Source: Papillibacter cinnamivorans DSM 12816
GTDB taxonomy: Bacteria; Bacillota; Clostridia; Oscillospirales; Oscillospiraceae
Direction of reading: 5' to 3'
Assembly: GCF_900176335.1 (NCBI RefSeq)
Contig: NZ_FWXW01000002.1
Span: 248,001-312,000 of the forward strand
Length of the DNA stretch: 64,000 nt
Under the pieces are notes generated by a model that saw only the letters and a program-made list of their open reading frames with translations, was not told where the DNA came from and ran no database searches. Both the position numbers and the translations under genes were made by a program. This document shows, piece by piece, positions 16,933 to 25,784 of the stretch (the first letter of the stretch is position 1; every line of letters begins with the position of its first letter).

Positions 16933-18483
16933 GTGGGAAAATCGAAGTATTACAAAATCATGTCGAGTCTCAACGAGCTGAAATGGTCGGTTGCGGCCAA
17001 GGGCGTGGCGTCGGGTTTCATCGCGGGCCTGCTCGTCGTTCTGTACAGAACCGGCATCGAATACGGAACCGAAAAGGCGGTTCTGATATTTTCCTATTTG
17101 CGGGCGCATCCCTGGGCGATACTGCCCTGGCTGGCCGTGTCCGTAGCTCTCGGCCTGCTTCTTTCCTGGCTGGTAAAACTGGAACCCATGGCTACCGGCA
17201 GCGGAATTCCCCAGGTCAAGGGGCTCCTGCTCTACGGCATGAAGATGAAGTGGGCTTCCATCATCGTTGTGCGCTTCGCCGCCGGATTTGTCGCCTCCTT
17301 CTTCGGGCTCTCTCTGGGCCGCGAAGGCCCCTCCATCCAGATCGGCGCCATGGGCAGCCAGGCGCTGGCCGAGCGCTCCAGCAAAAACAAGGTGGAAGAA
17401 AATTATCTTATCACCGGAGGCGCGGCGGCGGGGCTTTCGGCCGCTTTCAACGCGCCTCTCGCGGCGATTGTCTTCGCCCTGGAGGAAGTCCACAGAAGCT
17501 TTTCGCCCACGCTGCTTGTGGCCGCCACCACCGCGTCCCTCACCGCCGACATCGTTTCAAAATATTTTTTCGGCCTGCGGCCGGTGCTGAGCTTCGTTTC
17601 GATTCCCCAGCTTCCGCAGACTCTTTATATCTGGATTTTGCCCCTGGGTCTTCTCACCGGGCTGTTCGGTGTCCTATTGAACAAAGCCCTCCTGGGATTC
17701 CAGACGCTGTATAATCGGATGCCGGCGCGCTTTCGTCCTATGGCGGCGCTGATGATAGCTCTTCCCTGCGGCCTTTTCCTTCCCCAGGTGCTGGGCGGCG
17801 GACAGGGCCTGATTAAGATGGCGGAAACCTGGGACAGCGGCGCGGCCCTGCTTTTCATTATCCTGGTGGTCAAGCTGATATTCACCTGTACCAGCTTCGG
17901 AAGCGGCCTGCCTGGCGGCATTTTCCTGCCCATTCTCTCCGTGGGGGCGCTCTCCGGGAGCCTTCTGGGCCTGGTTGCGGTCCATTTCGGCATGCCGGCC
18001 GAGTATATTCCCGATTTTGCCGTCTGCGGTATGGCGGGGGCGCTCTCCGGTTCGGTGAAGGCCCCTGTGACCAGCATACTGCTGACGGCGGAAATGACCG
18101 GATCCTTGGTCCATCTGCTGCCCGTGGCCGCCTGTTCCTTCATCGCTTTGCTTCTTTCCGACATCCTGAAAGTCGCGCCGATTTACGACGCGCTGCTGGA
18201 CCGCATGATGGAAAAGAACGAGACGGCTCTCATCAAGGACAAGGCGGGGGCCCTGCTGGAAATTCCCGTGGAGTTTGGCTGCGCCGTCTCCGGCAAAACC
18301 GTAGGCGAGGTTTGCTGGCCCCAGGGAATGCTCATTGTCGGGCTGCACCGGGGTGACGAGGACATCGTGCCAAACGGCAGCACGAGGATCGAGGCGGGAG
18401 ATTATCTGGTGGTTCTGTCCTCTGAGGTTACCTATAAGGATATGCATACCAATATCCGGGAGCTTTGCCACGTAAAGCAGTGA
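16933..18483 (+). CDS. ClC-family chloride/proton antiporter with C-terminal TrkA-C domain
   Basis: A 516-residue membrane protein. The selectivity motifs GSGIP (89-93), GREGP (129-133, gating Glu131) and GSGLPGGIFLP are intact. The second Glu pair (E184-E185 in LEEVHRSF) corresponds to the internal proton glutamate, so it is probably an antiporter rather than a channel. About ten hydrophobic segments occupy residues 20-420, and residues about 430-515 form a TrkA-C/RCK-C regulatory domain. GTG start at 16933; an ATG at 16960 is in frame. It does not carry the Met-containing filter of the fluoride-specific ClC-F group, yet it lies just upstream of a fluoride riboswitch and crcB. Confidence 0.9.
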   Translation: MGKSKYYKIMSSLNELKWSVAAKGVASGFIAGLLVVLYRTGIEYGTEKAVLIFSYLRAHPWAILPWLAVSVALGLLLSWLVKLEPMATGSGIPQVKGLLLYGMKMKWASIIVVRFAAGFVASFFGLSLGREGPSIQIGAMGSQALAERSSKNKVEENYLITGGAAAGLSAAFNAPLAAIVFALEEVHRSFSPTLLVAATTASLTADIVSKYFFGLRPVLSFVSIPQLPQTLYIWILPLGLLTGLFGVLLNKALLGFQTLYNRMPARFRPMAALMIALPCGLFLPQVLGGGQGLIKMAETWDSGAALLFIILVVKLIFTCTSFGSGLPGGIFLPILSVGALSGSLLGLVAVHFGMPAEYIPDFAVCGMAGALSGSVKAPVTSILLTAEMTGSLVHLLPVAACSFIALLLSDILKVAPIYDALLDRMMEKNETALIKDKAGALLEIPVEFGCAVSGKTVGEVCWPQGMLIVGLHRGDEDIVPNGSTRIEAGDYLVVLSSEVTYKDMHTNIRELCHVKQ

Positions 18484-18555
18484 GCTCCGTTCGGGGATCG
18501 TTCGGATTGCTGGCGTCCCGCCCTCTGCCCTTGTCGGAAGCGGAACATTTTTGCG

Positions 18556-18584
18556 TTGACGGCGGCATGGAGGTCTGCTATACT
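18556..18584 (+). promoter_or_regulatory. Sigma-70 promoter of riboswitch-crcB
   Basis: TTGACG (18556-18561), a 17-base spacer, TATACT (18579-18584). Confidence 0.8.
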
Positions 18585-18590
18585 CAAATG

Positions 18591-18657
18591 CGGGAATGAA
18601 GTTCTCCCCAGGCAATGGCCTGAAGTGCCTTAACGGCTGATGACTTCTGCAGCGTAA
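18591..18657 (+). ncRNA. Fluoride riboswitch (crcB motif)
   Basis: The first hairpin GGGA-ATGAAGTTC-TCCC is followed by AGGCAATGGCCTGAAGTGCCT and the near-invariant GGCTGATGACTTCTGC. The loop bases GAAGT can pair with ACTTC of the 3' segment, the pseudoknot of the known aptamer. The crcB gene downstream fits. The 3' strand (18642-18650) is also the 5' arm of the following terminator, so fluoride binding should prevent termination: an ON switch. Confidence 0.93.
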
Positions 18658-18674
18658 GCAGAAGTCTTTTTTTA
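18642..18674 (+). terminator. Riboswitch-controlled terminator
   Basis: GACTTCTGC (18642-18650) pairs with GCAGAAGTC (18658-18666), followed by seven or more T. It shares its 5' arm with the fluoride aptamer. Confidence 0.9.
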
Positions 18675-18704
18675 TATTTTTTCGGTAAATGAGGAGACAA
18701 AAAT

Positions 18705-19076
18705 ATGACGCAGTGCATCATGGTCGGCCTGGGAGGCTTTGTGGGGGCGGTATGCCGTTATTTATTCGGGCTGATTCCCTTGGGAACGGACCGGTTTCCC
18801 CTGGGCACCTTTCTCATCAATCTGGTGGGAGCGGTCCTGATCGGCGCGATTTCGGCGGTATGGGAGCTGAATCCTCACTTCGACCGGAATATACTGCTGC
18901 TTCTCACGGTGGGGCTGTGCGGGGGCTTCACCACCTTCTCCACCTTTACCCTGGAATCCTTGGGACTGATTGAAAAGGGCCGCGTTGGAGCGGCGGCGGC
19001 CTATATGCTCCTGAGCGTGTCCTTTTGCCTCCTGGGAGTGATGATAGGCCGCGGCGCGGTCCGCGCAATCCTCTGA
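18705..19076 (+). CDS. crcB: Fluoride channel CrcB/Fluc
   Basis: A 123-residue protein with four hydrophobic helices. Family signatures are GGFVGAVCRYLF at the N-terminus, GTFLINLVGA, and GFTTFSTFTLES in the third helix, the fluoride-lining segment. The start ATG has a GAGGAGA site. It works as an antiparallel dimer that exports F- from the cytoplasm. Expression is gated by the riboswitch immediately upstream. A single copy is visible, so the active dimer would be a homodimer. Confidence 0.95.
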   Translation: MTQCIMVGLGGFVGAVCRYLFGLIPLGTDRFPLGTFLINLVGAVLIGAISAVWELNPHFDRNILLLLTVGLCGGFTTFSTFTLESLGLIEKGRVGAAAAYMLLSVSFCLLGVMIGRGAVRAIL

Positions 19077-19125
19077 ATCTCCCGGGAAACCGCTTTTCCT
19101 TTCTCCATGCGCCGCCGCGAAATAC

Positions 19126-19168
19126 AAACGTGCGTCCCGCCCTTGCGGAACGCACGTTTCAGTTTTTT
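19126..19168 (+). terminator. Terminator of crcB
   Basis: AAACGTGCGT (19126-19135) pairs with ACGCACGTTT (19150-19159), with an inner CCGC/GCGG; six T follow. Confidence 0.85.
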
Positions 19169-19175
19169 CAATAAT

Positions 19176-19622
19176 TTAAATATAGAACATAAAATCGGAA
19201 TTGGCTCTGTGCCGCTCGGTCTCCGCCACCAGATCGTAGAGGGTGATCTGCCGGAGCGCCGCCTCCATCACCCTGGAAAGGGGTTTGAAAACGGCGACCT
19301 GCATGGCCGACTCGATTTCCGGAGATTTTCTCGCCACGGTTTTTTCCGGCTTTTCCAGGAGGGAGTTTTCCGTAGCCGACAGAATTTCGAAGGCGGTGAT
19401 CCGTTTCGGCGCCCTCGCCAGCCGGTATCCGCCCTGGGCGCCCTTCACCGAGGCCACGAGGCCCGCCCGCTTCAGTTGGGAAAAGACCTGTTCCAGATAG
19501 ATTTTGGATATCCCCAGCTTTTCCGCGATACTGCTCACGGTGATGTATTCCTTTGCGGAATAGCTCTGTGATATACTGATCATGGCGGCAAGGCCATACC
19601 GTCCTTTTGCTGAAACCTTCAT
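19176..19622 (-). CDS. Rrf2-family repressor without Fe-S cysteines (CymR-like)
   Basis: A 148-residue winged-helix regulator; start at ATG 19622 with a GGGAGGAAGC site. The N-terminus MKVSAKGRYGLAAM and the region ISKIYLEQVFSQLKRAGLV followed by KGAQGGYRL are typical of Rrf2. No cysteine is present, so it cannot hold the [2Fe-2S] cluster of IscR. This matches CymR, which senses O-acetylserine through binding to CysK. It is divergent from cysK, which fits a cysteine-supply repressor; this role is inference. Confidence 0.88.
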   Translation of the reverse strand: MKVSAKGRYGLAAMISISQSYSAKEYITVSSIAEKLGISKIYLEQVFSQLKRAGLVASVKGAQGGYRLARAPKRITAFEILSATENSLLEKPEKTVARKSPEIESAMQVAVFKPLSRVMEAALRQITLYDLVAETERHRANSDFMFYI

Positions 19623-19802
19623 ATGCTTCCTCCCAGGCACTCAATGGACCCGACGCAGCGGCGGAATTCGGCAGGCGGACCTGCCGATTACATATCAATT
19701 ATGTATGTTTAGCTAAATTATAAGTGATAATACTGTAAATGTCAAATTCTTTGCATGCTTCCGCGCCCGGCAGTTTTTCTGTGACGGATCGCCTTCCTTC
19801 TG

Positions 19803-19831
19803 TTGACAAAATCCGCCCTGAGCACTACCAT
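19803..19831 (+). promoter_or_regulatory. Sigma-70 promoter of cysK
   Basis: TTGACA (19803-19808), a 17-base spacer, TACCAT (19826-19831). The 19623-19802 stretch is AT-rich around 19690-19740 and probably contains the promoter of the divergent Rrf2 gene; I see no gene in it. Confidence 0.65.
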
Positions 19832-19930
19832 AAACATGAACGCATTATGTATTTGCCCGTCCGGGCCGCTCGGTACGTCGGGAGGCTTTTCGCCGGCGGC
19901 GCCGGTTTATCACGGATAAATAAGGAGTGG

Positions 19931-20875
19931 ATGGTCTTGCCAAGGATCTATGCGAGTCTGACAGATTTGATCGGGGGAACTCCCCTTCTGGAGCTGCGCA
20001 GCTACGCGGAAAAGCACAGCCTGAAATCCCGGCTCCTGGCCAAGATGGAATATCTCAATCCGGCCCACAGCGTCAAGGACAGGATTGCCAAAGCCATGAT
20101 TGAGGATGCGGAGAAAAGAGGGCTCCTGAAGGAAGGTTCGGTCATTATAGAACCCACCAGCGGCAATACGGGGATCAGTCTTGCCTCCGTTGCCGCCGCC
20201 CGGGGATACCGCGTCATCATCACCACGCCCGACACCATGAGCATGGAGCGGCGGAGCCTGCTCACTGCTTACGGCGTCGAGCTGGTGCTTACGGAAGGCA
20301 GCAAGGGCATGAAGGGCTCCATGGCCAAGGCGGCCGAGCTCACCGCCAAGATGCCGGGCGCTTTCAGCCCCTGTCAGTTTATGAATCCGGCAAACCCCGC
20401 CGTGCACCGGGCCACCACGGGTCCCGAGATCTGGAACGATACCGACGGGCAGGTGGACATCTTCGTCTGCGGTGCCGGGACCGGCGGAACCATCACCGGC
20501 GTGGGGGAATACCTGAAATCCCGCAATCCGAAGATCCAGATCGTCGCCGTGGAACCGGCCGGCTCCCCTGTTTTATCCAAAGGCGTCCCCGGTCCTCACG
20601 ATATTCCCGGGCTGGGCCCCGGCTTCATTCCCGAGGTCTTGAACCGCGATATTCTAGACGAGGTTATCGCGGTGGAGGACGAGGACGCTTACCGGGCCGA
20701 GCGGGAACTGGCGAGAACCGAGGGCTTCCTCGCGGGAGTTTCCTCCGGCGCCGTCCTCTGGGCGGCCGCCAAGGTGGCCAAGCGCCCGCAGAACAGCGGG
20801 AAAATGATCGTTCTCATCATGGCGGACACCGGAGGGCGCTATATCTCCAGCCCTCTGTTCCAGGAAAACCTTTGA
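19931..20875 (+). CDS. cysK: Cysteine synthase A (O-acetylserine sulfhydrylase)
   Basis: A PLP enzyme of 314 residues. I start at ATG 19931 behind AAGGAG; the frame runs open to 19739 but crosses the promoter. The PLP lysine is K49 in NPAHSVKDR. TSGNTG (76-81) binds the substrate carboxylate, and CGAGTGGTITG binds the phosphate of PLP. It makes cysteine from O-acetylserine and sulfide in the cytoplasm. It heads a run of co-directional genes (mnmA, coaB, coaC, P1 peptidase) in which at least three use cysteine or sulfur. Confidence 0.95.
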   Translation: MVLPRIYASLTDLIGGTPLLELRSYAEKHSLKSRLLAKMEYLNPAHSVKDRIAKAMIEDAEKRGLLKEGSVIIEPTSGNTGISLASVAAARGYRVIITTPDTMSMERRSLLTAYGVELVLTEGSKGMKGSMAKAAELTAKMPGAFSPCQFMNPANPAVHRATTGPEIWNDTDGQVDIFVCGAGTGGTITGVGEYLKSRNPKIQIVAVEPAGSPVLSKGVPGPHDIPGLGPGFIPEVLNRDILDEVIAVEDEDAYRAERELARTEGFLAGVSSGAVLWAAAKVAKRPQNSGKMIVLIMADTGGRYISSPLFQENL

Positions 20876-20916
20876 GCCGGCGTCCGTCCGGCGGAGTATG
20901 GAGAAAATAAAACCCG

Positions 20917-21990
20917 ATGAACAACAAAGTAATGGTCGCCATGAGCGGCGGAGTGGACAGTTCCGTGGCCGCCCTGCTTCTCCGGGAGCGGGGATACGAG
21001 GTCTGCGGCGCCACCCTGAAGCTCTTTGACGGCGCATCGCCTCAAAACGGGCCGCCCCCGGAGGACGCGGAGGCCGCCCGCCTCGTCGCCCACTCCCTGG
21101 ATATGGACCACCATGTCTTTTCCTTCGGCCCCCAGTTCCGGCGGGACGTGATGGACCGCTTCGCAGAGGGCTACCGGAAGGGGGAGACCCCCAATCCCTG
21201 TGTCGACTGCAACCGGTTTGTTAAATTCGGTCTTCTTCTGGACAAAGCGCGGCTTCTGGGGTACGACCGCATCGCCACGGGGCACTACGCCACGGTGGTT
21301 TATGACGAAGCAAGAGGCCGGTATCTTCTGAAAAAGGCCAAAGACGTCTCCAAGGATCAAACCTATGTGCTCTATACCCTCCGCCAGGAGGAGCTCTCCC
21401 GCGTTCTCTTTCCCCTGGGGGACCTTCTCAAGAGCGAAGTGCGGTCTCTGGCTGCGCAGCGCGGTCTTGCCAGCGCCCAGCGGAAGGAAAGCCAGGACAT
21501 CTGCTTTATCAAAGACGGGGACTATGTGAGTTTTCTGAAAAATGTCATGGGCGTGGCGGCCGAGCCCGGGGATTTCGTGGACGGTACGGGCCGGATTCTG
21601 GGGAGGCACCGGGGCCTTCTCGCCTATACCGTGGGGCAGCGGAAGGGCCTGGGTCTCGCTTTTCCCCGGCCCATGTATGTGGTTTCCAAAGACCCGGGAT
21701 CAAACCGGGTCGTCCTGGGCCCCCATGAGGAGCTCTTTTCCGCCCGGCTCACCGCCCGGGACGTGAACCTCATCTCCGTGGACCGTCTGGAGGGCCCCGT
21801 TCCCGTGCAGGTCAAGACCCGGTACAGCCAGAAGGCTGCCTCCGCCGTGGTGACTCCCCTGGGAAACGGCCGCGTCCTCGTGGAGTTTGAGGAAAAGCAG
21901 CGGGCGGTTACCCCGGGCCAGGCCGCGGTGTTCTATCAGGACGATATCGTTTTGGGCGGCGGGACCATCGAGGGCCCCGCCCTGCCGTAA
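20917..21990 (+). CDS. mnmA: tRNA-specific 2-thiouridylase MnmA
   Basis: A 357-residue enzyme that forms 2-thiouridine at U34 of tRNA(Lys/Glu/Gln). The PP-loop is SGGVDSS (10-16). The two catalytic cysteines are C95 (NPCVDC) and C196 (SQDICFI); GHYA lies at 122-125. The C-terminal beta-barrel starts at about residue 230 (GRHRGLLAYTVGQRKGLG). It starts 41 bases after cysK. In many genomes mnmA sits beside an Rrf2 gene and the cysteine desulfurase iscS; here cysK takes that place and no desulfurase is in the window. Confidence 0.95.
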   Translation: MNNKVMVAMSGGVDSSVAALLLRERGYEVCGATLKLFDGASPQNGPPPEDAEAARLVAHSLDMDHHVFSFGPQFRRDVMDRFAEGYRKGETPNPCVDCNRFVKFGLLLDKARLLGYDRIATGHYATVVYDEARGRYLLKKAKDVSKDQTYVLYTLRQEELSRVLFPLGDLLKSEVRSLAAQRGLASAQRKESQDICFIKDGDYVSFLKNVMGVAAEPGDFVDGTGRILGRHRGLLAYTVGQRKGLGLAFPRPMYVVSKDPGSNRVVLGPHEELFSARLTARDVNLISVDRLEGPVPVQVKTRYSQKAASAVVTPLGNGRVLVEFEEKQRAVTPGQAAVFYQDDIVLGGGTIEGPALP

Positions 21991-22022
21991 CGCCGGGGAT
22001 TGCCCGGAAAGGATGGGAGAAC

Positions 22023-22796
22023 TTGAACATCATCGTCACCTCCGGGGGGACCCGGGAAAAGATCGACGAGGTCCGCACCATCGCCAACAGCGCCACCGGC
22101 GCCCTGGGCAGCCTCATCGCCTCCGAGCTTCTCCGCCGCCTTCCCGCCGGAGGCAATACCCTTTACTATCTCTGCGGCGCGGGAGCCGTGACCCCCGGGG
22201 CCGATCCCCGGCTGGAAGTCCTCCCCGCCCCGGACACGGGGAGCCTGGAGAGCGCCATGCGCACCCTTCTGGAAACCCGGAAGATCGACGCGGTGATCCA
22301 CGCTATGGCCGTCAGCGATTACCGCGTGGGAGCCGCCACCACGCCGGACCGCCTCGCCGCGGCCCTCTCCTCTCTGTCTTCCTTGCCCGCCTCCCCGGAG
22401 GAATGGGAAAAGGTGCTCACAAAGGCGCTTTTTCAGCGTGCCCTGGAGCCCGGCGGGAAAATCAGCTCCGAGCTGGCTCACCCCATTCTGGTCCTGGAAA
22501 AAACGCCGAAGATCATCCATATGATAAAAGAACTGAGCCCCGATACCCTTCTGGTGGGTTTCAAGCTCTTAAGCGGCGTTTCCGAGGAGACCCTTCTGGA
22601 AGTTGCCGGACGGCTTATGGAAACGAACCGCTGCGACTTCGTTCTGGCAAACGACACCGTCTCTTTGAAAAGCGGCGTCCACGTGGGGTATCTTCTCTGC
22701 CGCCGCGGCGAAACCGAAAAGTATACCGGCAAGGAAGCCATCGCCTCTGGGATTGCCTCCCGGATTCTTAAACGATTGGAGGAACAGGCCGTATGA
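22023..22796 (+). CDS. coaB: Phosphopantothenate-cysteine ligase CoaB (free-standing)
   Basis: A 257-residue protein beginning MNIIVTSGGTREKIDEVRTIANSATG, the nucleotide-binding opening of CoaB. TTG start with GGATGGGAGA upstream. VSDYRVGAA, LVGFKLLSG and CDFVLANDT are the later family motifs. It joins cysteine to 4'-phosphopantothenate in CoA synthesis. It is a separate protein rather than a CoaBC fusion, as in streptococci and enterococci, and overlaps coaC by 4 bases (ATGA), which suggests coupled translation. Confidence 0.93.
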   Translation: MNIIVTSGGTREKIDEVRTIANSATGALGSLIASELLRRLPAGGNTLYYLCGAGAVTPGADPRLEVLPAPDTGSLESAMRTLLETRKIDAVIHAMAVSDYRVGAATTPDRLAAALSSLSSLPASPEEWEKVLTKALFQRALEPGGKISSELAHPILVLEKTPKIIHMIKELSPDTLLVGFKLLSGVSEETLLEVAGRLMETNRCDFVLANDTVSLKSGVHVGYLLCRRGETEKYTGKEAIASGIASRILKRLEEQAV

Positions 22797-23332
22797 AACA
22801 TCTGCTCCTGGGCGTCACCGGCAGCATCGCCGCCTACAAGGCCGCCGACATCGCCCACGCCTTTTATAAACAGGGCGTAGACGTGGAGGTCATCATGACC
22901 GAGGGGGCCACAAAGCTCATCGCCCCCCTCACCTTCCGCTCCCTCACCAAGCACCGGGCCTATACCGACGTCTTCGACGAAAACTATCCCGACGACGTGG
23001 AGCATATCGCCCTGGCCCAGAAGGCCGACGCGGTGCTCATCGCCCCGGCCACGGCCAATATCATCGGCAAGCTGGCCTCCGGCATCGCCGACGACATGCT
23101 CACCACAACGGTGCTGGCCGTGAAAGGCAAGCCCATTTACATCGCCCCCGCCATGAACACCAACATGTGGGAAAACCCCATCGTGCAGGACAATATAGCA
23201 AAGCTCCGGCGCTTCGGCTTCCGCTTCATCGAGCCAAAGGAGAGCATTCTTGCCTGCGGCGCGGTGGGCAAAGGCGCCCTGGCGGATCCATCAGAGATTG
23301 TAAAGGCGGTATTGGACGGTGAAAATAACTAG
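22793..23332 (+). CDS. coaC: Phosphopantothenoylcysteine decarboxylase CoaC (free-standing)
   Basis: A 179-residue HFCD-family flavoprotein. It starts MKHLLLGVTGSIAAYKAADI and carries the FMN and active-site motifs ADAVLIAPATANIIGK, APAMNTNMWENP and ACGAVGKG, with the catalytic cysteine in the last (LACGAVG). It decarboxylates the product of CoaB. The start overlaps the coaB stop; its end overlaps the next gene by 14 bases. Confidence 0.94.
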   Translation: MKHLLLGVTGSIAAYKAADIAHAFYKQGVDVEVIMTEGATKLIAPLTFRSLTKHRAYTDVFDENYPDDVEHIALAQKADAVLIAPATANIIGKLASGIADDMLTTTVLAVKGKPIYIAPAMNTNMWENPIVQDNIAKLRRFGFRFIEPKESILACGAVGKGALADPSEIVKAVLDGENN

Positions 23333-24308
23333 TCTTCAGGAAGTGCCCATCGGGGAGCTCGCCGCCTTTCAGATCGGCAGCGCCGGAAACGAGGAAGCGG
23401 GCACGGGGTGCACCGTGATCCTCTGCCCGGAAGGGGCCGTTGCGGGCGTGGACGTCCGGGGCGGCTCTCCCAGCACCCGGGAAACCGACGCCTTGAACCC
23501 CACCAGCCTCCGCCCCAATATCCACGCGGTTCTTCTGGCGGGAGGCAGCGCCTTCGGGCTGGACGCGGCGGCCGGCGTCATGCGGTATCTGGAGGAACGG
23601 GACATCGGCCGGGACGTGGCGGTGGCCAAGGTGCCCATCGTCTGCGGCGCCATCCTGTTCGACCTGAAATGCGGCCGCTCCGATATCCGGCCGGATCTGC
23701 AGATGGGTTACGAGGCCTGCAAAAACGTCGGAAAGCCCTTTCTCTGCGGCAATTACGGCGCGGGCACCGGAGCCACCGTGGGCAAATCCCGGGGGCCGGA
23801 GTTCGCCATGAAGGGCGGCCTCGGCGCTGCCTGCTTCCGCCTGGGAGACCTTATGGTGGGCGCCGTCATGGCCGTCAACTGCATGGGGGACGTCCTGGAC
23901 CCGGAAAGCGGAGCGCTCCTCGCCGGTATGTTGGACGATACCAAAACCGTTCTTGCCGACACCGAGGCGTATTTGATGACGGACTATAAAAGCAAGACCG
24001 ACCTTTTCAGCGGCAATACCATTATCGGCACGGTCCTCACCAACGCCGCCCTCACCAAGGCGGAGGCCAACAAGGTGGCGTCTTTGTCCCATAACGGCAT
24101 TGCCCGGATAATCCGCCCGGCCCATTCCATGTACGACGGGGACACCATGTTCGTCATGTCCTCCGGCACCGCCGACGTCCGTCCCGACGTGGTGGGCATC
24201 CTGGCGGTGAACGCCGTGGAGCAGGCCATCCTCCGCGCGGTAAAGAACGCCCGCACCCTTCACGGCTTCAAGGCCTCCCGGGATCTCTCCCCCCGCCGCG
24301 GCATCTGA
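23319..24308 (+). CDS. P1-family (DmpA/NylC-like) peptidase or amidohydrolase
   Basis: A 329-residue Ntn-type hydrolase. GTG start inside the coaC end. Family signatures are GGSAFGLDAAAGVMRYLEE, NYGAGTGATVGKSRGPEFAMKGG and VNCMGDVLDP. The sequence SGN-T234-IIGTV matches the autocleavage site of NylC-like members, where an Asn-Thr bond is cut and the new N-terminal Thr is the nucleophile. Some relatives cut N-terminal beta- or D-amino acids. Its overlap with coaC suggests a link to pantetheine (beta-alanyl) compounds, which is speculation. Confidence 0.88.
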   Translation: MKITSLQEVPIGELAAFQIGSAGNEEAGTGCTVILCPEGAVAGVDVRGGSPSTRETDALNPTSLRPNIHAVLLAGGSAFGLDAAAGVMRYLEERDIGRDVAVAKVPIVCGAILFDLKCGRSDIRPDLQMGYEACKNVGKPFLCGNYGAGTGATVGKSRGPEFAMKGGLGAACFRLGDLMVGAVMAVNCMGDVLDPESGALLAGMLDDTKTVLADTEAYLMTDYKSKTDLFSGNTIIGTVLTNAALTKAEANKVASLSHNGIARIIRPAHSMYDGDTMFVMSSGTADVRPDVVGILAVNAVEQAILRAVKNARTLHGFKASRDLSPRRGI

Positions 24309-24322
24309 CGGGATCTTCTCCC

Positions 24323-24440
24323 TTCCCGCAAAAACTCACCCCATCACCTCCAAATCGCCCCCTCACAAAAATGGTAAGACAGCGCCGGACTTTGCCCGCC
24401 GCTGTCTTTCTTTCCGGAAAAACCGGGTGTAATATAAGAA
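24323..24440 (+). repeat. Direct repeat copy A flanking pepT (contains terminator-like hairpin)
   Basis: About 118 bases that match 25785-25900 closely, best from CCCCTCAC through GGGTGTAATAT. The core contains GACAGCG and CGCTGTC arms followed by TTTCTTTC, probably the terminator of the P1 peptidase gene. Confidence 0.8.
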
Positions 24441-24477
24441 TTGCCAAAACGCCCTATGGATCAAAGGAGTTGTTGAA

Positions 24478-25686
24478 TTGAAGGCTTACGAACGTTTTCT
24501 CGGTTATGTAAAAATAAATACCGCGTCGGACGCTGAAAAGTCCGATTGCCCCAGTACGCCGGGCCAGAAAGAGCTTGCGCTGTCGATTGTGAAGGAAATG
24601 AAAGAGCTCGGGATCGGCGATGCCCATATGGATGAGTATGGCTATGTGTATGGAACGCTTGAGGCGAACTGCGGGCAAAAAACGCCTGTATTGGGGCTCA
24701 TTGCCCATATGGATACCAGCGACGCGGTAAGCGGTGAAAATATCCGCCCCACTATCATCAGAAACTATGACGGCGCGGATATTGTCCTGAACCCTGATAA
24801 GGGGATCGTCATGCGCGTCGGGGAACATGAAAGTCTTTTGGAGTATGTCGGCGAGGATCTGATCGTAACCGACGGCACGACTTTGCTTGGGTCCGACGAT
24901 AAAGCGGGGATTGCGGAAATCCTGACCGCCATAGAAACGCTTCAGAAAGATAAAATCAGGCACGGCACGGTTAAAATCGCGTTTACGCCGGACGAGGAAA
25001 TCGGCCGCGGCGCGGACAGATTCGATGTAAAGTCGTTTGGAGCGGATTTTGCGTATACCGTCGACGGCGGAAAACTCGGTGAGATCGAATATGAGAATTT
25101 CAATGCGGCTTCGGCGGACGTCATTGTGCACGGCGTGAACATCCATCCGGGAAATGCGAAGGACAAGATGAGAAATGCGGTTTTGATCGGAATGGCCTTT
25201 AACGCGATGCTGCCCGCAAATGAGATTCCCGCCTGCACCGAAGGATATGAGGGCTTCTATCATCTGTCCGGCATGGCGGGAAGAGAAGAAAAGGCCGAGC
25301 TTCATTATATTGTCCGGGATCATGATAAAAATAAATTTGAAGCGAGAAAGCGCCGGCTTGAAAAAACAGCGGACTTTATAAACGATCAGTATGGCGCCGC
25401 CGTGATCGAACTCCGGATAAAAGATTCCTATTACAATATGAAAGAAAAAATAGAGCCGTATCCGTTTCTCATCGAAAATGTGGAAAAAGCCATGGTAAAA
25501 GCGGGTGTCACGCCGAAAATTACGCCGATTCGCGGCGGAACTGACGGGGCGCGCCTCTCCTATATGGGACTTCCCTGCCCGAATCTCTCGACGGGCGGGC
25601 ATAATTTTCACGGCAGATTTGAGTACATCCCGATCCAGTCCATGGACCGCATGGTGGATGTATTGGTCAATCTTGTCGGCGTCTGA
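24478..25686 (+). CDS. pepT: Peptidase T (tripeptide aminopeptidase)
   Basis: A 402-residue M20B metallopeptidase. TTG start with AAAGGAG upstream. Zinc ligands lie in LIAHMDTSD, GSDDKAGIAEI, TPDEEIGRG and VDGGKLGEIE, and the last in GGHNFHGRFEYIP near the C-terminus. It removes N-terminal residues from tripeptides in the cytoplasm. Codon use is less GC-rich than in the genes before it. The gene sits between two near-identical direct repeats of about 117 bases, which suggests insertion or duplication at this site. Confidence 0.93.
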   Translation: MKAYERFLGYVKINTASDAEKSDCPSTPGQKELALSIVKEMKELGIGDAHMDEYGYVYGTLEANCGQKTPVLGLIAHMDTSDAVSGENIRPTIIRNYDGADIVLNPDKGIVMRVGEHESLLEYVGEDLIVTDGTTLLGSDDKAGIAEILTAIETLQKDKIRHGTVKIAFTPDEEIGRGADRFDVKSFGADFAYTVDGGKLGEIEYENFNAASADVIVHGVNIHPGNAKDKMRNAVLIGMAFNAMLPANEIPACTEGYEGFYHLSGMAGREEKAELHYIVRDHDKNKFEARKRRLEKTADFINDQYGAAVIELRIKDSYYNMKEKIEPYPFLIENVEKAMVKAGVTPKITPIRGGTDGARLSYMGLPCPNLSTGGHNFHGRFEYIPIQSMDRMVDVLVNLVGV

Positions 25687-25784
25687 TCCCCGCGGTGCTG
25701 CCGGATTCCCATTCTGTTAATAAGAAGAATGCAGCCCCCGCCGTGACCTCTCCCCCGCCGGGGCCTCTGACGAATCCCCCTCAA

